Assembly: GCF_024347495.1 (NCBI RefSeq)
Contig: NZ_AP025491.1
Location: 1,612,001 to 1,676,000, forward strand
Reading direction: 5' to 3'
DNA length: 64,000 nt
DNA from: Vibrio gallaecicus
GTDB lineage: Bacteria > Pseudomonadota > Gammaproteobacteria > Enterobacterales > Vibrionaceae
The number at the start of each line of letters is the position of its first letter. The first letter of the stretch is position 1. The notes below the pieces were generated by a model. It had not been told where the DNA came from. It was given only the letters and a program-made list of their open reading frames with translations, and ran no database searches. Below are positions 37,376 to 46,200 of the stretch, piece after piece. A program made the translations under genes and the position numbers.

Positions 37376-37444
37376 GTCACGATTCATAGCAAGCCTCTCG
37401 TATCAAATCGACTGTAATGTAAGCCGCTACTTTTCTATTATTTC

Positions 37445-37470
37445 AAGTCACTCAATCTATGGAGTGACTT
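37445..37470. terminator. Hairpin between convergent pdxH and vqmA
   Basis: AAGTCACTC (37445-37453) pairs with GAGTGACTT (37462-37470). The following T tract is weak on both strands, so termination efficiency is uncertain. Confidence 0.55.
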
Positions 37471-37514
37471 GTTCTCATTTATTCGTTTAGACTCTTAATT
37501 GATTAAATTACGGA

Positions 37515-38261
37515 TTACTTCTTCATACTTTTTGAGCTTGATGCATCACTGTGTAAAACGACTGATATCTGCTTCTTTAATAAGGTTTCAGGTATGACGG
37601 ATCCTAACCCTGAGTCTAATGCATAATCCGTTAATTGGTTTTTGCTGGTGGCATTAAACTTGGTTTTGAGCCGCGCAACATGGCCTTCCACTGTCTTAAT
37701 TGAAATGTTTAATGTGTTGGCTATGTACTGGGGCTTCTTTCCATAGAGCAAAAGGAATAAAACTTCAGACTCTCTTGTTGAAAGTGATTTAGATAATTTA
37801 GATTGGCGAGGCTTAGAGCCCGATAGTGAGCCTTCACCTACATCCGTGCTAGTTGCTCTACAAACCCAGTGTCCCACTTCAAGAATCGCCGTGTCGGTGA
37901 GTTCTTGCCCATAGAAAATCGTCCCATGGACTTTCCCATCTTCATTAAACCAAGGTGTTTTTGTGAAGATATGAGCGTGCCAACGCCCATCTGGGTAAGG
38001 GTGTATATCCAGTACTTTTAATGTTTTTTGTGTTTCCATCACGTACTTATCTTGGTCTCGAAACTCTTGCGCGCACTCAACTGTTTGGCTTGGCATGTCA
38101 AAATCAGTTAGCCCTTCACAACTGTCGCTATCACCTAACCCGATTAAGTCTAAGTAAGCCGAATTCGTATAAACGAAAACAGATTGAGTATCTTTACACC
38201 CCCAGCAACCAGGTAACTGTTCAAAGAGGGATTGTTGAAGATTAGGAGGAGGTGTCGACAA
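37515..38261 (-). CDS. vqmA: VqmA, DPO-responsive PAS-LuxR quorum-sensing regulator
   Basis: A 248-residue regulator I recognise as VqmA. The N-terminal PAS domain (about 10-125) contains LPGCWGCKDTQSVFVYTN and VLDIHPYPDGRWHAHIF, which bind the autoinducer DPO (3,5-dimethylpyrazin-2-ol). A LuxR/GerE helix-turn-helix sits at about 168-232 (LSTRESEVLFLLLYGKKPQ). VqmA activates the small RNA VqmR, which in V. cholerae represses vpsT and biofilm genes. The identification is supported by context: a structured RNA with its own terminator lies upstream on the same strand, preceded by the G6-ATAT-C6 palindrome that resembles the known VqmA operator. A 224-bp leader separates vqmR from vqmA, so read-through of the vqmR terminator could feed vqmA expression. 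Confidence 0.93.
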   Translation of the reverse strand: MSTPPPNLQQSLFEQLPGCWGCKDTQSVFVYTNSAYLDLIGLGDSDSCEGLTDFDMPSQTVECAQEFRDQDKYVMETQKTLKVLDIHPYPDGRWHAHIFTKTPWFNEDGKVHGTIFYGQELTDTAILEVGHWVCRATSTDVGEGSLSGSKPRQSKLSKSLSTRESEVLFLLLYGKKPQYIANTLNISIKTVEGHVARLKTKFNATSKNQLTDYALDSGLGSVIPETLLKKQISVVLHSDASSSKSMKK

Positions 38262-38397
38262 AGTTAAAATCTCTAATATAAGTCAAACTTAATGATACCA
38301 GTTTCTTATTGTGGTGTGTGCTGAAAAGCATGTATCAGTGCGCTTCAAAGTACTGTTCGCTTAGTAATTATCCAAAGTAGATTTGGCTTATTTTAAA

Positions 38398-38416
38398 GAT
38401 AAAGATAAAGATAAAG
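38398..38416. repeat. Short AAAGAT repeat in the vqmA leader
   Basis: About three tandem copies of the hexamer AAAGAT/AAGATA lie between vqmR and vqmA, in the untranslated leader. It is too short to be called a microsatellite with confidence. Confidence 0.4.
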
Positions 38417-38485
38417 GGATTAGGTGTGTTAGACGCTGAAATTTGAAAGCAAGGCAATAATAGATAGACGGCAAGGTATATAAAC

Positions 38486-38625
38486 AAAAAAAGCCAGCCT
38501 GAAGAAGGGCTGGCTAAGGACAAGGAAAACCTTGTCGACGTGTAGAAGAGTTCTAAATGGGTTCACGAGGGTATGTAAACCCATTTAGAGACATCAAACG
38601 ATGTCAGAGTGACTTACTACCCTGA
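38486..38625 (-). ncRNA. vqmR: VqmR small regulatory RNA
   Basis: On the minus strand four consecutive perfect hairpins are visible: GACATC/GATGTC (38590-38605), an 11-bp stem CTAAATGGGTT/AACCCATTTAG (38553-38588), GACAAGG/CCTTGTC (38519-38536), and AGCCAGCC/GGCTGGCT (38492-38515) followed by seven T residues, a strong rho-independent terminator. A -10-like TAAATT (plus-strand AATTTA 38631-38636) predicts a 5' end near 38625, giving about 140 nt, the known size of VqmR in V. cholerae. A single-stranded stretch (AACTCTTCTACACG) between stems could base-pair with targets. Position directly upstream of vqmA on the same strand matches the known arrangement. The exact 5' end is inferred. Confidence 0.88.
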
Positions 38626-38656
38626 AACGTAATTTACAGTGTGTGGCAAAACGAAA

Positions 38657-38678
38657 AAAGGGGGGATATCCCCCCTTT
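38657..38678. promoter_or_regulatory. Probable VqmA operator in the vqmR promoter
   Basis: AAAGGGGGGATATCCCCCCTTT (a perfect 22-bp palindrome) lies about 30-50 bp upstream of the inferred vqmR start. It resembles the G6-N4-C6 palindrome bound by VqmA in V. cholerae. Because six T residues follow on the minus strand, it may also terminate transcription of the FGE/PEGA gene that ends 36 bp away. Confidence 0.75.
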
Positions 38679-38713
38679 GTTGACTGGTAGCTAGTTAATT
38701 ACAGCATTTCGGA

Positions 38714-40549
38714 TTACAGTTCTCGAAGTACTCTAAATCCTAGGTAGTTTGCAGAAGTTGATGGCGCGATATTTAGCTCATTAAAGACTTTTGCTTCGTT
38801 TGGTGAGAAGCTCCAAGCTCCTCCTTTGGCACTACCTTGCGGGTTTTGTGTCCATTCCCATACGTTCCCTACCATATCGTAGAAACCTGTAGGTGTTGGT
38901 GGGAAGGTACGAACTGGAGAGGTACTGTTATTAGACCAAGGTGTACCAGACCAACCGGTATTCGCTTTCCCTGCACCAAAGTCATTTCCCCACCAGAAAC
39001 TTGTCTCTTGACCTGCACGAGCAGCCACTTCCCATTCATCAGCTTGTGGTAAGCGGTAAGTGAAGCCCGTTTCTTTCGATAGCCAACGAGCGTAGTTCGC
39101 CGCATCACTTCGGCTAACGCATACTACTGGTGAGCTATCGGTCTGTTTAAAGCCAGGGTTACGCCAATAGCTATCTGGAATTGGCGTGATTTCAGTATTA
39201 CTGATGCTATTGCAAGTATTGGTTAATTCAGCATCGGTTTGATAGCCTGTCTTTTCCACGAATGATTTAAACGCTTGAACTGTCGTTGGAGTTGCAGATA
39301 GAGCAAAAGGCTTATCCACAACCACTTGTCTCGCATTATTTTCACCGAGTAAGTAACGACCCGCACCAACCACAATCATCTCTGGGCTTTGGCTGTGATC
39401 AGGCATTGGGTCTGCAAACTTGCTGCCAACATTCAGTGAGTTTTGTTTCGCTTGCAGAACGGCTCTTAAATTCTGGTCGCGAGAAATTTCTAGTTCTTGA
39501 TGGAAAGAAAGGTAGCCTTCCTTTGCAATGGTGATCATATGTTTGCCTGTAGGAAGCATTACTTCTACAGGAGTACTACCATACTTAACGCCATTGATAG
39601 CCACGTTGTCGTTGTATTGGTTTGAACGAACTACCAAATTTACCCAAGCCACTTCTTTTTGTTGATCGTTGGTTTGCTCATCGCTTTTTGTAAAACAACT
39701 TGATGACTTAATATTGAGTAGTCGACAAGGCGTATTCTTATCTGGTCGAGTTTCTAGATTAGCTTTTACAATTGCTTTGTATTTACTGCCTTCGTAAAAA
39801 CTTGCGGTGGTTACGGTATGATCTAAAACATGAATATTTAAAGACGTTGATGCTAAGTTATCTTTGACTTGCTTCGTTTCCGTCGTGTTATCAATCACGC
39901 TGTTTTGAAATTGATTAACGGCTTTTTGAAGCGCTAAGGTAACCGTTTGATTTGAACATTGTGCAAGTGTCATATCGCTGCTGCAATTGTTCGTAAAGCT
40001 GACGGTTTGCGTGTCAGATTGAGTCAACTCACCGCGAAGGCGTTCTGCTCTTGCTCTTAATTTTGTGTTGTTCAGTGCCGCGATTGAAGTTTCTATTGAA
40101 GACTTTTCTGCTTGAATTGCGTTTAGTTCAAGCAATAAGGTTTGATGTACTTGCTCTGAATCACTCACCGCGCTTTTGCTGTCTTTTACTGTTTTCCAAG
40201 CCCCTTGGAAACGCTTTTGAGCCGGAGCAATATCAAAATCAGGTTCATCAATCATACGAGTGTAGTCTTGCTCTAAACTTGATTTAGCTTTTGCTAGGCT
40301 GCTTTCAGCTTGGTCTGCAAGTTTAGTTAAACGTACCGTTTGTTGCGCACGGTTATCAACTTGATTCTGCTTCTCTTCGAGTTTTTTCTTTAAAGATGCA
40401 AGGCTTGCATGTTCGTCAAATAACGAGCTTTCAATCTCCGTGACGGTAGAAACGCTGGTCACTGGTGAGGAAGAGGTTTGCGCTAGGACAGCAGGCGTCA
40501 TGATGCAGGGAGCAAGTGCAAATAGTAGAGCAGGAAAACCTTGTCGCAT
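38714..40549 (-). CDS. Exported coiled-coil protein with PEGA and formylglycine-generating-enzyme-like domains
   Basis: A 611-residue protein with a signal peptide (ending near PAVLAQT). A long coiled coil covers about 40-180 (ASLASLKKKLEEKQNQVDN), a middle domain follows, a PEGA repeat at about 318-375 (NDNVAINGVKYGSTPVEVML) and a C-terminal SUMF1/FGE-sulfatase-like domain at about 390-610 (VGAGRYLLGE, YRLPQADEWEVAARAG, GFYDMVGNVWEWTQNP, GFRVLREL). Such domains bind or modify sugars and peptides; whether this one is catalytic is unclear. The neighbouring gene upstream encodes a paralogue with the same N-terminal, middle and PEGA parts but without the FGE domain. Both are probably periplasmic. 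The gap between them is 144 bp. Confidence 0.85.
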   Translation of the reverse strand: MRQGFPALLFALAPCIMTPAVLAQTSSSPVTSVSTVTEIESSLFDEHASLASLKKKLEEKQNQVDNRAQQTVRLTKLADQAESSLAKAKSSLEQDYTRMIDEPDFDIAPAQKRFQGAWKTVKDSKSAVSDSEQVHQTLLLELNAIQAEKSSIETSIAALNNTKLRARAERLRGELTQSDTQTVSFTNNCSSDMTLAQCSNQTVTLALQKAVNQFQNSVIDNTTETKQVKDNLASTSLNIHVLDHTVTTASFYEGSKYKAIVKANLETRPDKNTPCRLLNIKSSSCFTKSDEQTNDQQKEVAWVNLVVRSNQYNDNVAINGVKYGSTPVEVMLPTGKHMITIAKEGYLSFHQELEISRDQNLRAVLQAKQNSLNVGSKFADPMPDHSQSPEMIVVGAGRYLLGENNARQVVVDKPFALSATPTTVQAFKSFVEKTGYQTDAELTNTCNSISNTEITPIPDSYWRNPGFKQTDSSPVVCVSRSDAANYARWLSKETGFTYRLPQADEWEVAARAGQETSFWWGNDFGAGKANTGWSGTPWSNNSTSPVRTFPPTPTGFYDMVGNVWEWTQNPQGSAKGGAWSFSPNEAKVFNELNIAPSTSANYLGFRVLREL

Positions 40550-40692
40550 GTTGGGCTACTTCAATCAATATTTAGGTGAGTAAGATATTCTAAACGAAAA
40601 CGCCATTTTGTCTTAAGTTATCTTTTATAACTATCAACAAAATGGCGAATATTCATTCAGCTTTGTGAAATAGGCACGTCTATTTAGAAGTA

Positions 40693-41796
40693 TTAGCTTT
40701 CTTTACTCGGAAGTAATTTTACCCAAATAGTATCGCTGCCATTAATGGTTACGGTGCGGTTGTAAGATTCGTAGCCATCTTTAGACACAGTAACTTGATG
40801 ACGACCACTTGGTAAAGCCACCTCAATAGGTGTACTGCCGTATTTAATACCATTGATGGTGACAGAGTCATTGTACTGATCAGAACGAACCGTCACGTTA
40901 GCCCACTGTTTGTCATTTTTTTTGACTACAGCTGCTTGGCTACCGGTTAGACAGTAGCGAGTCGATACATTTAATAAGTTACATGCCGCAACAGCTTCTG
41001 GTTTTGCTTGAAGCTGAGCCTGAATCTGCATGAAGTAAGAGTTGTTGCCAGAGAAGCCACTTTTGATAGTTTGGCTATCTTGAACGTGAATATTCAGTTG
41101 AACATCTTGCAAGTTTTGTTTTGCTAACGTGTTCTCTGTGAGCTGTTCAAGTAACTGAGCTTTGAAGGTTTGAACTGCTTTTTGGTTGGTTAAGTATTTA
41201 CCTTGCGAAGTACATTCACCAAGTGTCATGGTTGATGAACACGTTGTTGTGTAGCTGGTTTCAAGAACAGCACTCTCACGCAGCTCTGTTGCGATACGTT
41301 TAACACGTGCTTCAACTTTTGATTCTTTCAGGTTCGCTAATTCATTATTCAAGCGAGCTTGCTTTTGTTTGATTTGAGAAAGACGAATTTCGCTTTCACT
41401 CATCGCTTGTTGGTTATCAAGCAGAGAAGATTGATTTTCTTTAACTGCGGTCCAAGCATCTTGGTAGCTTTTCTGAAAAGAAATTAAGTCAATCTCTGGG
41501 TCTTCAAGTAAGCGGCTGTACTGTTTGTCCAGCACTGACTTACTTCTATTACGCTTAGCTTTTAATTCTTCGCTTTCACGTAATAACTTAATATTGGTAT
41601 TTTTTAGCTGCTGTAGATCTTCAGTCGCTGATACTTTTGTCGCTGAAAGTTGCTCAATATCTGAGTTTTTATTATGTAATTTTGCATCGATAGCTGAAAC
41701 GGGATCGACTTGATTCAGTTCTTCAGCTGATACCGATGCAGATACCCAAAAAGGGGATAGCGCAAGTAAAAGCGCTGAAATTCGAAAGTTAGTCAT
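40693..41796 (-). CDS. Exported coiled-coil PEGA protein, paralogue of the FGE-domain protein
   Basis: A 367-residue protein from the ATG at 41796, which has AGGG 4 bases upstream and a signal peptide (ISALLLALSPFWVSASVSAEE). A coiled coil at about 45-180 (NSDIEQLSATKVSATEDLQQ) is followed by the same middle domain as the neighbour (TTCSSTMTLGECTSQGKYL compared with NNCSSDMTLAQCSNQTVTL there) and a C-terminal PEGA domain (NDSVTINGIKYGSTPIEVAL). It stops where the neighbour's FGE domain begins, so the pair arose by duplication with gain or loss of that domain. PEGA domains are often found in surface or cell-envelope proteins. Function unknown. Confidence 0.85.
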   Translation of the reverse strand: MTNFRISALLLALSPFWVSASVSAEELNQVDPVSAIDAKLHNKNSDIEQLSATKVSATEDLQQLKNTNIKLLRESEELKAKRNRSKSVLDKQYSRLLEDPEIDLISFQKSYQDAWTAVKENQSSLLDNQQAMSESEIRLSQIKQKQARLNNELANLKESKVEARVKRIATELRESAVLETSYTTTCSSTMTLGECTSQGKYLTNQKAVQTFKAQLLEQLTENTLAKQNLQDVQLNIHVQDSQTIKSGFSGNNSYFMQIQAQLQAKPEAVAACNLLNVSTRYCLTGSQAAVVKKNDKQWANVTVRSDQYNDSVTINGIKYGSTPIEVALPSGRHQVTVSKDGYESYNRTVTINGSDTIWVKLLPSKES

Positions 41797-42075
41797 AGGT
41801 CCCTGCAGCATGTAAAAATTAAATTGGCTCATTCATTTAGTGTTAAATTTCTAGTTGTTGTTCATCAGTTATTAGCAATTAACACAATACTCTCCTTTAT
41901 ACCGTTTTATTGTATTCCAATCTACTCTAAAGCCTTGTTTCGGTACTTTCTCAGCATTTTTTGAATTTAAGACCAGCAATTTGAGCTTTATACGAAATTT
42001 AAAATAGAGAGTGTGAAGTAAAGGAGGGCTATTTTTCCAGAATTGATTTTACATAAACCGTAACTTAACACTTCT

Positions 42076-42101
42076 TGATCATCTTTCCGGAGGCATGATC
42101 A
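42076..42101. repeat. Divergent pair of RctB-type iterons far from oriCII
   Basis: TGATCAT at 42076-42082 reads on the minus strand CCGGAAAGATGATCAAG. ATGATCA at 42095-42101 lies in GGCATGATCATAAGGATCA, close to the first oriCII iteron (GCATGATCATAAGATCAC). The gap 41797-42243 has no gene. Beyond this pair it holds only AT-rich DNA and the regulator's promoter. Confidence 0.7.
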
Positions 42102-42243
42102 TAAGGATCATTTTATTTTTTCATTCTTGATCTTCGAGATGTGGTGCTATAGCCGAAGCTATAACAAAGGATGCAATTTACAAATTCATCTTATTTCGAT
42201 TTAGGAGTATCATTCATATCTTGTTGACCGGAATATTTATGCC

Positions 42244-43068
42244 ATGCCTAAAACACCACTTTTTCCAAATATTGACCTTCAACCCCTTGGTTTATCAATG
42301 CCGCGCCCTGCGGAAATCATCACGCTGCCTTCACATATGGACTGCCATGAGCATCAGTATTCACAAGTTGTGATTGGCTTGAAAGGTCAGGCCGAATTTG
42401 AGGTTAGTGGTAAAGGTAATTTAGTGGGGCCTGGGCAAGGTTGTGTAGTGACGGCTAGCTCTGATCATGCTTTCGGGGGAGTTGTTGGTCAGTCGGATAT
42501 TTTAGTATTGAATATGCCTATGCCAACCAATGATGATCCACTGATGCTAGAGAAAATTAATCAACTGGCTTCATCGAATATCTACTTTCAATTAGACATG
42601 CAAATTCAAAAGCTTATACAAATGTTAGTACAGGAAATGCAAGCCAGTCCTGATGATTTGTTGTTAAGCAGAGCATGTAATGACACGGTTATTGCCCTGC
42701 TTCAAAGACACATTTCTGAATTCGAAACATCCGTTAAAGATTCGCGTTTCGACCTTGATGCATTAGACAGATATATCGAACAGCACCTTTCTAATAAGAT
42801 CTCAGTAGCTCAACTGGCTGGTAGCGTGTTTCTTGGCGAGAGCCAGTTCCACATGCTCTTTAAAGATCAAATGGGCATTACTCCCCATCAATATGTCCTA
42901 GGGAAGAGAATTGATCTTTCACGTAAGCTCATAGAACAAGGAAATTTAACCTTAGGACAAGTTGCCGAACTTTCCGGTTTTTCAGGTCAATCTTCATTCA
43001 CCCATACCTTTTCTCGCTTACAAGGTATGTCACCATCTCAGTATAAAAAACAAAAACTTGTTAAATAG
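42244..43068 (+). CDS. AraC-family regulator, probably of the put genes
   Basis: A 274-residue regulator. N-terminal cupin-like ligand domain (about 15-130, LPSHMDCHEHQYSQVVIGLK) and C-terminal double helix-turn-helix of the AraC type (about 170-272, KISVAQLAGSVFLGESQFHM and LTLGQVAELSGFSGQSSFTHTF). It is encoded 180 bp ahead of putA on the same strand. The PutA of this organism lacks the ribbon-helix-helix repressor domain, so this protein is a candidate for control of proline catabolism. An iteron-type sequence (CCGAAAGCATGATCAGAG on the minus strand, 42462-42468) lies inside the coding region. Confidence 0.88.
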   Translation: MPKTPLFPNIDLQPLGLSMPRPAEIITLPSHMDCHEHQYSQVVIGLKGQAEFEVSGKGNLVGPGQGCVVTASSDHAFGGVVGQSDILVLNMPMPTNDDPLMLEKINQLASSNIYFQLDMQIQKLIQMLVQEMQASPDDLLLSRACNDTVIALLQRHISEFETSVKDSRFDLDALDRYIEQHLSNKISVAQLAGSVFLGESQFHMLFKDQMGITPHQYVLGKRIDLSRKLIEQGNLTLGQVAELSGFSGQSSFTHTFSRLQGMSPSQYKKQKLVK

Positions 43069-43161
43069 TTAAACAAAACGACATATTATTTTAAGCTTTT
43101 TCATGTGACCATGTTTTTATTTTGTTAATAAAGCGAGTTTTTAGCAAAAAACTCGGAGTTT

Positions 43162-43190
43162 TTGACAAGTATTCCTTATACACTCAAAAT
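43162..43190 (+). promoter_or_regulatory. Probable putA promoter
   Basis: TTGACA (43162-43167), a consensus -35, is followed after 17 bp by CAAAAT (43185-43190), a fair -10. A hairpin CCCGAA/TTCGGG (43213-43229) lies in the leader before putA. Confidence 0.5.
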
Positions 43191-43249
43191 ACACTGCTGC
43201 CATTGTAGAGATCCCGAACTAATTTCGGGTGTGAGATTAAGGAAAACGC

Positions 43250-46200
43250 ATGTTTACAGCTACTGATGTGTTAAAGCCAGAATTTATTGAGCAGCCGCTT
43301 GATACACTTTGGACGCTTATCTCACCATTATATATGGTGGATGAAACCCAATGGCTAAAGCAACTACTGCCGCTAGCAACCCCTTCTGAGGCTGAAAAAG
43401 CGCAAATTACGGATAAAACGACTAGCTTAATTGAAGCTATTCGTGCCGATAAGTCATCGATCCAAATGATTGATGCACTGCTACTTGAGTACAGTTTAGA
43501 TACCCATGAAGGGATCTTGTTGATGTGCTTGGCTGAAGCTCTTATGCGTATTCCTGATTCAGCGACCGCAGATGCTTTAATTCGCGATAAGCTAAGCGTG
43601 GCCGACTGGAAATCTCACCTTAAAAACTCTGATTCTGTTTTTGTTAATGCTTCTACTTGGGGGCTTATGCTCACTGGTAAAGTGGTTGGCTTATCTAGCA
43701 AAGAGCAGCAAAGCCCGACTCAAGCGGTTAATCGCTTAGTAAACAAACTCTCTGAGCCTGTTATTCGTAAAGCGATGCACCAAGCCATGAAAGTCATGGG
43801 GCACCAGTTTGTTCTTGGTCGCAGCATTGCTGAAGCTCAGAAAAACGGTAAACCCATGCGTGAAAAAGGTTTCACCTATTCGTTTGATATGTTGGGTGAA
43901 GCGGCATTAACTACTGCAGATGCGAACAAGTACTTTAAAGATTACTTGATGGCGATTGAAGCTGTTGGTAGAGATAACTTAAGTTCTAACAGTAGTAGCT
44001 CTAACAATGGCAGCGAAACAAGCCCGCTTCCCTCGGTTTCAATAAAACTATCGGCGCTTCACCCTCGTTACGAAGTAGCGAATGAAGATCGTGTCCTAAG
44101 TGAACTGTATGACACCGTGATTCAATTGCTTAACCGAGCAGTAGAGTTGAATGTTGCAATAACGATTGATGCAGAAGAAGCCGATCGCTTAGAACTGTCT
44201 CTTAAACTTTTCAAAAAACTGTATAGCAGTGATTTAGTTAAAGGCTGGGGCAAGCTTGGGATTGTGATTCAAGCGTATTCGAAGCGTGCTCTTCCTGTTC
44301 TTATGTGGTTGAACCGCCTAGCGAAAGAGCAAGGTGATTTAATCCCACTTCGTTTAGTAAAAGGCGCTTACTGGGACAGTGAAATTAAATGGTCGCAACA
44401 AGCTGGTTACGATGATTACCCTGTTTATACCCGTAAAGAGGCAACCGATGTTGCTTATTTAGCGTGTGCTCGCTTCTTGCTAAGTGAAGGCGTCCGAGGC
44501 AATATTTTCCCTCAATTTGCTAGCCATAATGCTCACACAGTATCTGCTATTGCAGTGATGGCTGAGCACAAAGACTATGAATTCCAACGTTTACATGGCA
44601 TGGGTGATTCACTTTATAACCATGCAATGGAAGCGTACCAGCAGTCTGTTCGTATCTACGCGCCTGTTGGCAGCCACAAAGACTTACTGCCTTACCTTGT
44701 TCGTCGTTTACTTGAGAATGGTGCGAACAGTTCTTTTGTTCACCGTTTAGTGGATGCGCGTTGCCCAGTGGCAGAGCTCACTCAACACCCTGTTGATATG
44801 CTTTTAGCGTTTGATACGTTGAATAACACGAAAATCCCTTTGCCTTCACAAGTCTTCCCTGAGCGTAAAAATGCTTATGGCGTAAACATTGATATTGAAA
44901 GTGAAGCTCAGGTATTTGAGAAACAAGTACATTCTTTCCTAAATAAGCAATGGACAGCGGGTCCCGTGATCAATGGCCAATCTCTTGCTGAAAGCATGAT
45001 CAAGGCGGATCACAATGTAGAATTGATTACCGCGCCTTACGATCGTCGCATTCCTGTTGGAAAAGTGGCTTTTGCAAACCTTGATCATGTTTCCGAAGCG
45101 ATTCTGGGTGCGGAAGCTGCGTTTGGCGATTGGAAAGAAACATCTATAGAGATAAAGAGTGCTGCGCTAGACAAATTGGCGGATTTGCTCGAAGAGAACT
45201 TAGCGGAGTTGGTGGCGATTTGTCACCAAGAAGCGGGTAAAACCATTCACGATAGTATTGATGAAGTACGTGAAGCGGTTGATTTCTGTCGTTACTACGC
45301 AAAGCAAGCAAGTAACCTTGAAGCTTTCGAGTTGACTGGATTTGATGGTGTTTCCCGTAATGCTTCTCGCCAAGGTCGCGGTGTCTTTGTTTGTATAAGC
45401 CCTTGGAACTTCCCGCTGGCTATTTTCTTAGGTCAAATTACAGCGGCATTGGTCGCAGGTAATACGGTTGTGGCAAAACCGGCTGAACAAACCAGCTTAA
45501 TTGCTGCTCGTGCTATGGAGTTGATGGCAGAGGCTGGGTTCCCAGCTGGTACTATTCAATTGCTGCCAGGTCGTGGTGCAGAAATTGGCAGCGCGTTAAC
45601 TAGCCATAATGCGATTGCTGGGGTTGCCTTTACCGGCTCAACGCCAACAGCGCAGCGTATCAATGTTTCACTTGCGACTCGTAAAGCTAAGCCTGTTCCG
45701 TTTATTGCGGAAACCGGTGGTCAAAATGCGATGATCGTTGACAGTACTGCGCTTCCTGAACAAGTAGTACGTGATGTGGTGCGTTCTGCCTTTGCTTCTG
45801 CAGGTCAACGTTGTTCTGCTTTGCGTGTTTTGTTTATTCAAGAAGACATTGCAGACCGTGTGATTGGTTTGATTCAAGGTGCAATGGATGAGCTAAGCGT
45901 AGGCATTCCGCATTTACATAAGACAGATGTGGGTCCGGTTATCGACAGTAATGCCAAACTTAAGCTGCTGGCTCACTTAGAAACCATGACTCAAACACAG
46001 AAGAAAGTCGCGCAGCTGACGTTAGGTTCAGACTGTGAACATGGTGATTTTGTCCCTCCGAGTGCATTTGAAATATCCGACATCAGTTGCCTGAAAGAAG
46101 AACAGTTTGGTCCTGTGCTACACATCGTTCGTTTTAAGGCGAGTGAATTAACGCAAGTGGTTGAGCAAATTAACCAAACGGGCTTTGGTTTGACGATGGG

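Noticed and set aside
38631..38645. A sixth parS2 site (ATTTACAGTGTGTGG)
   Set aside because: Only half of the palindrome is present; the right arm has three mismatches. The sequence is better explained as the vqmR promoter.
38657..38678. The G6-ATAT-C6 palindrome as only a terminator
   Set aside because: It has a T run on one strand, but its position before vqmR and its likeness to the VqmA operator make a binding site the better first call; both uses are possible.
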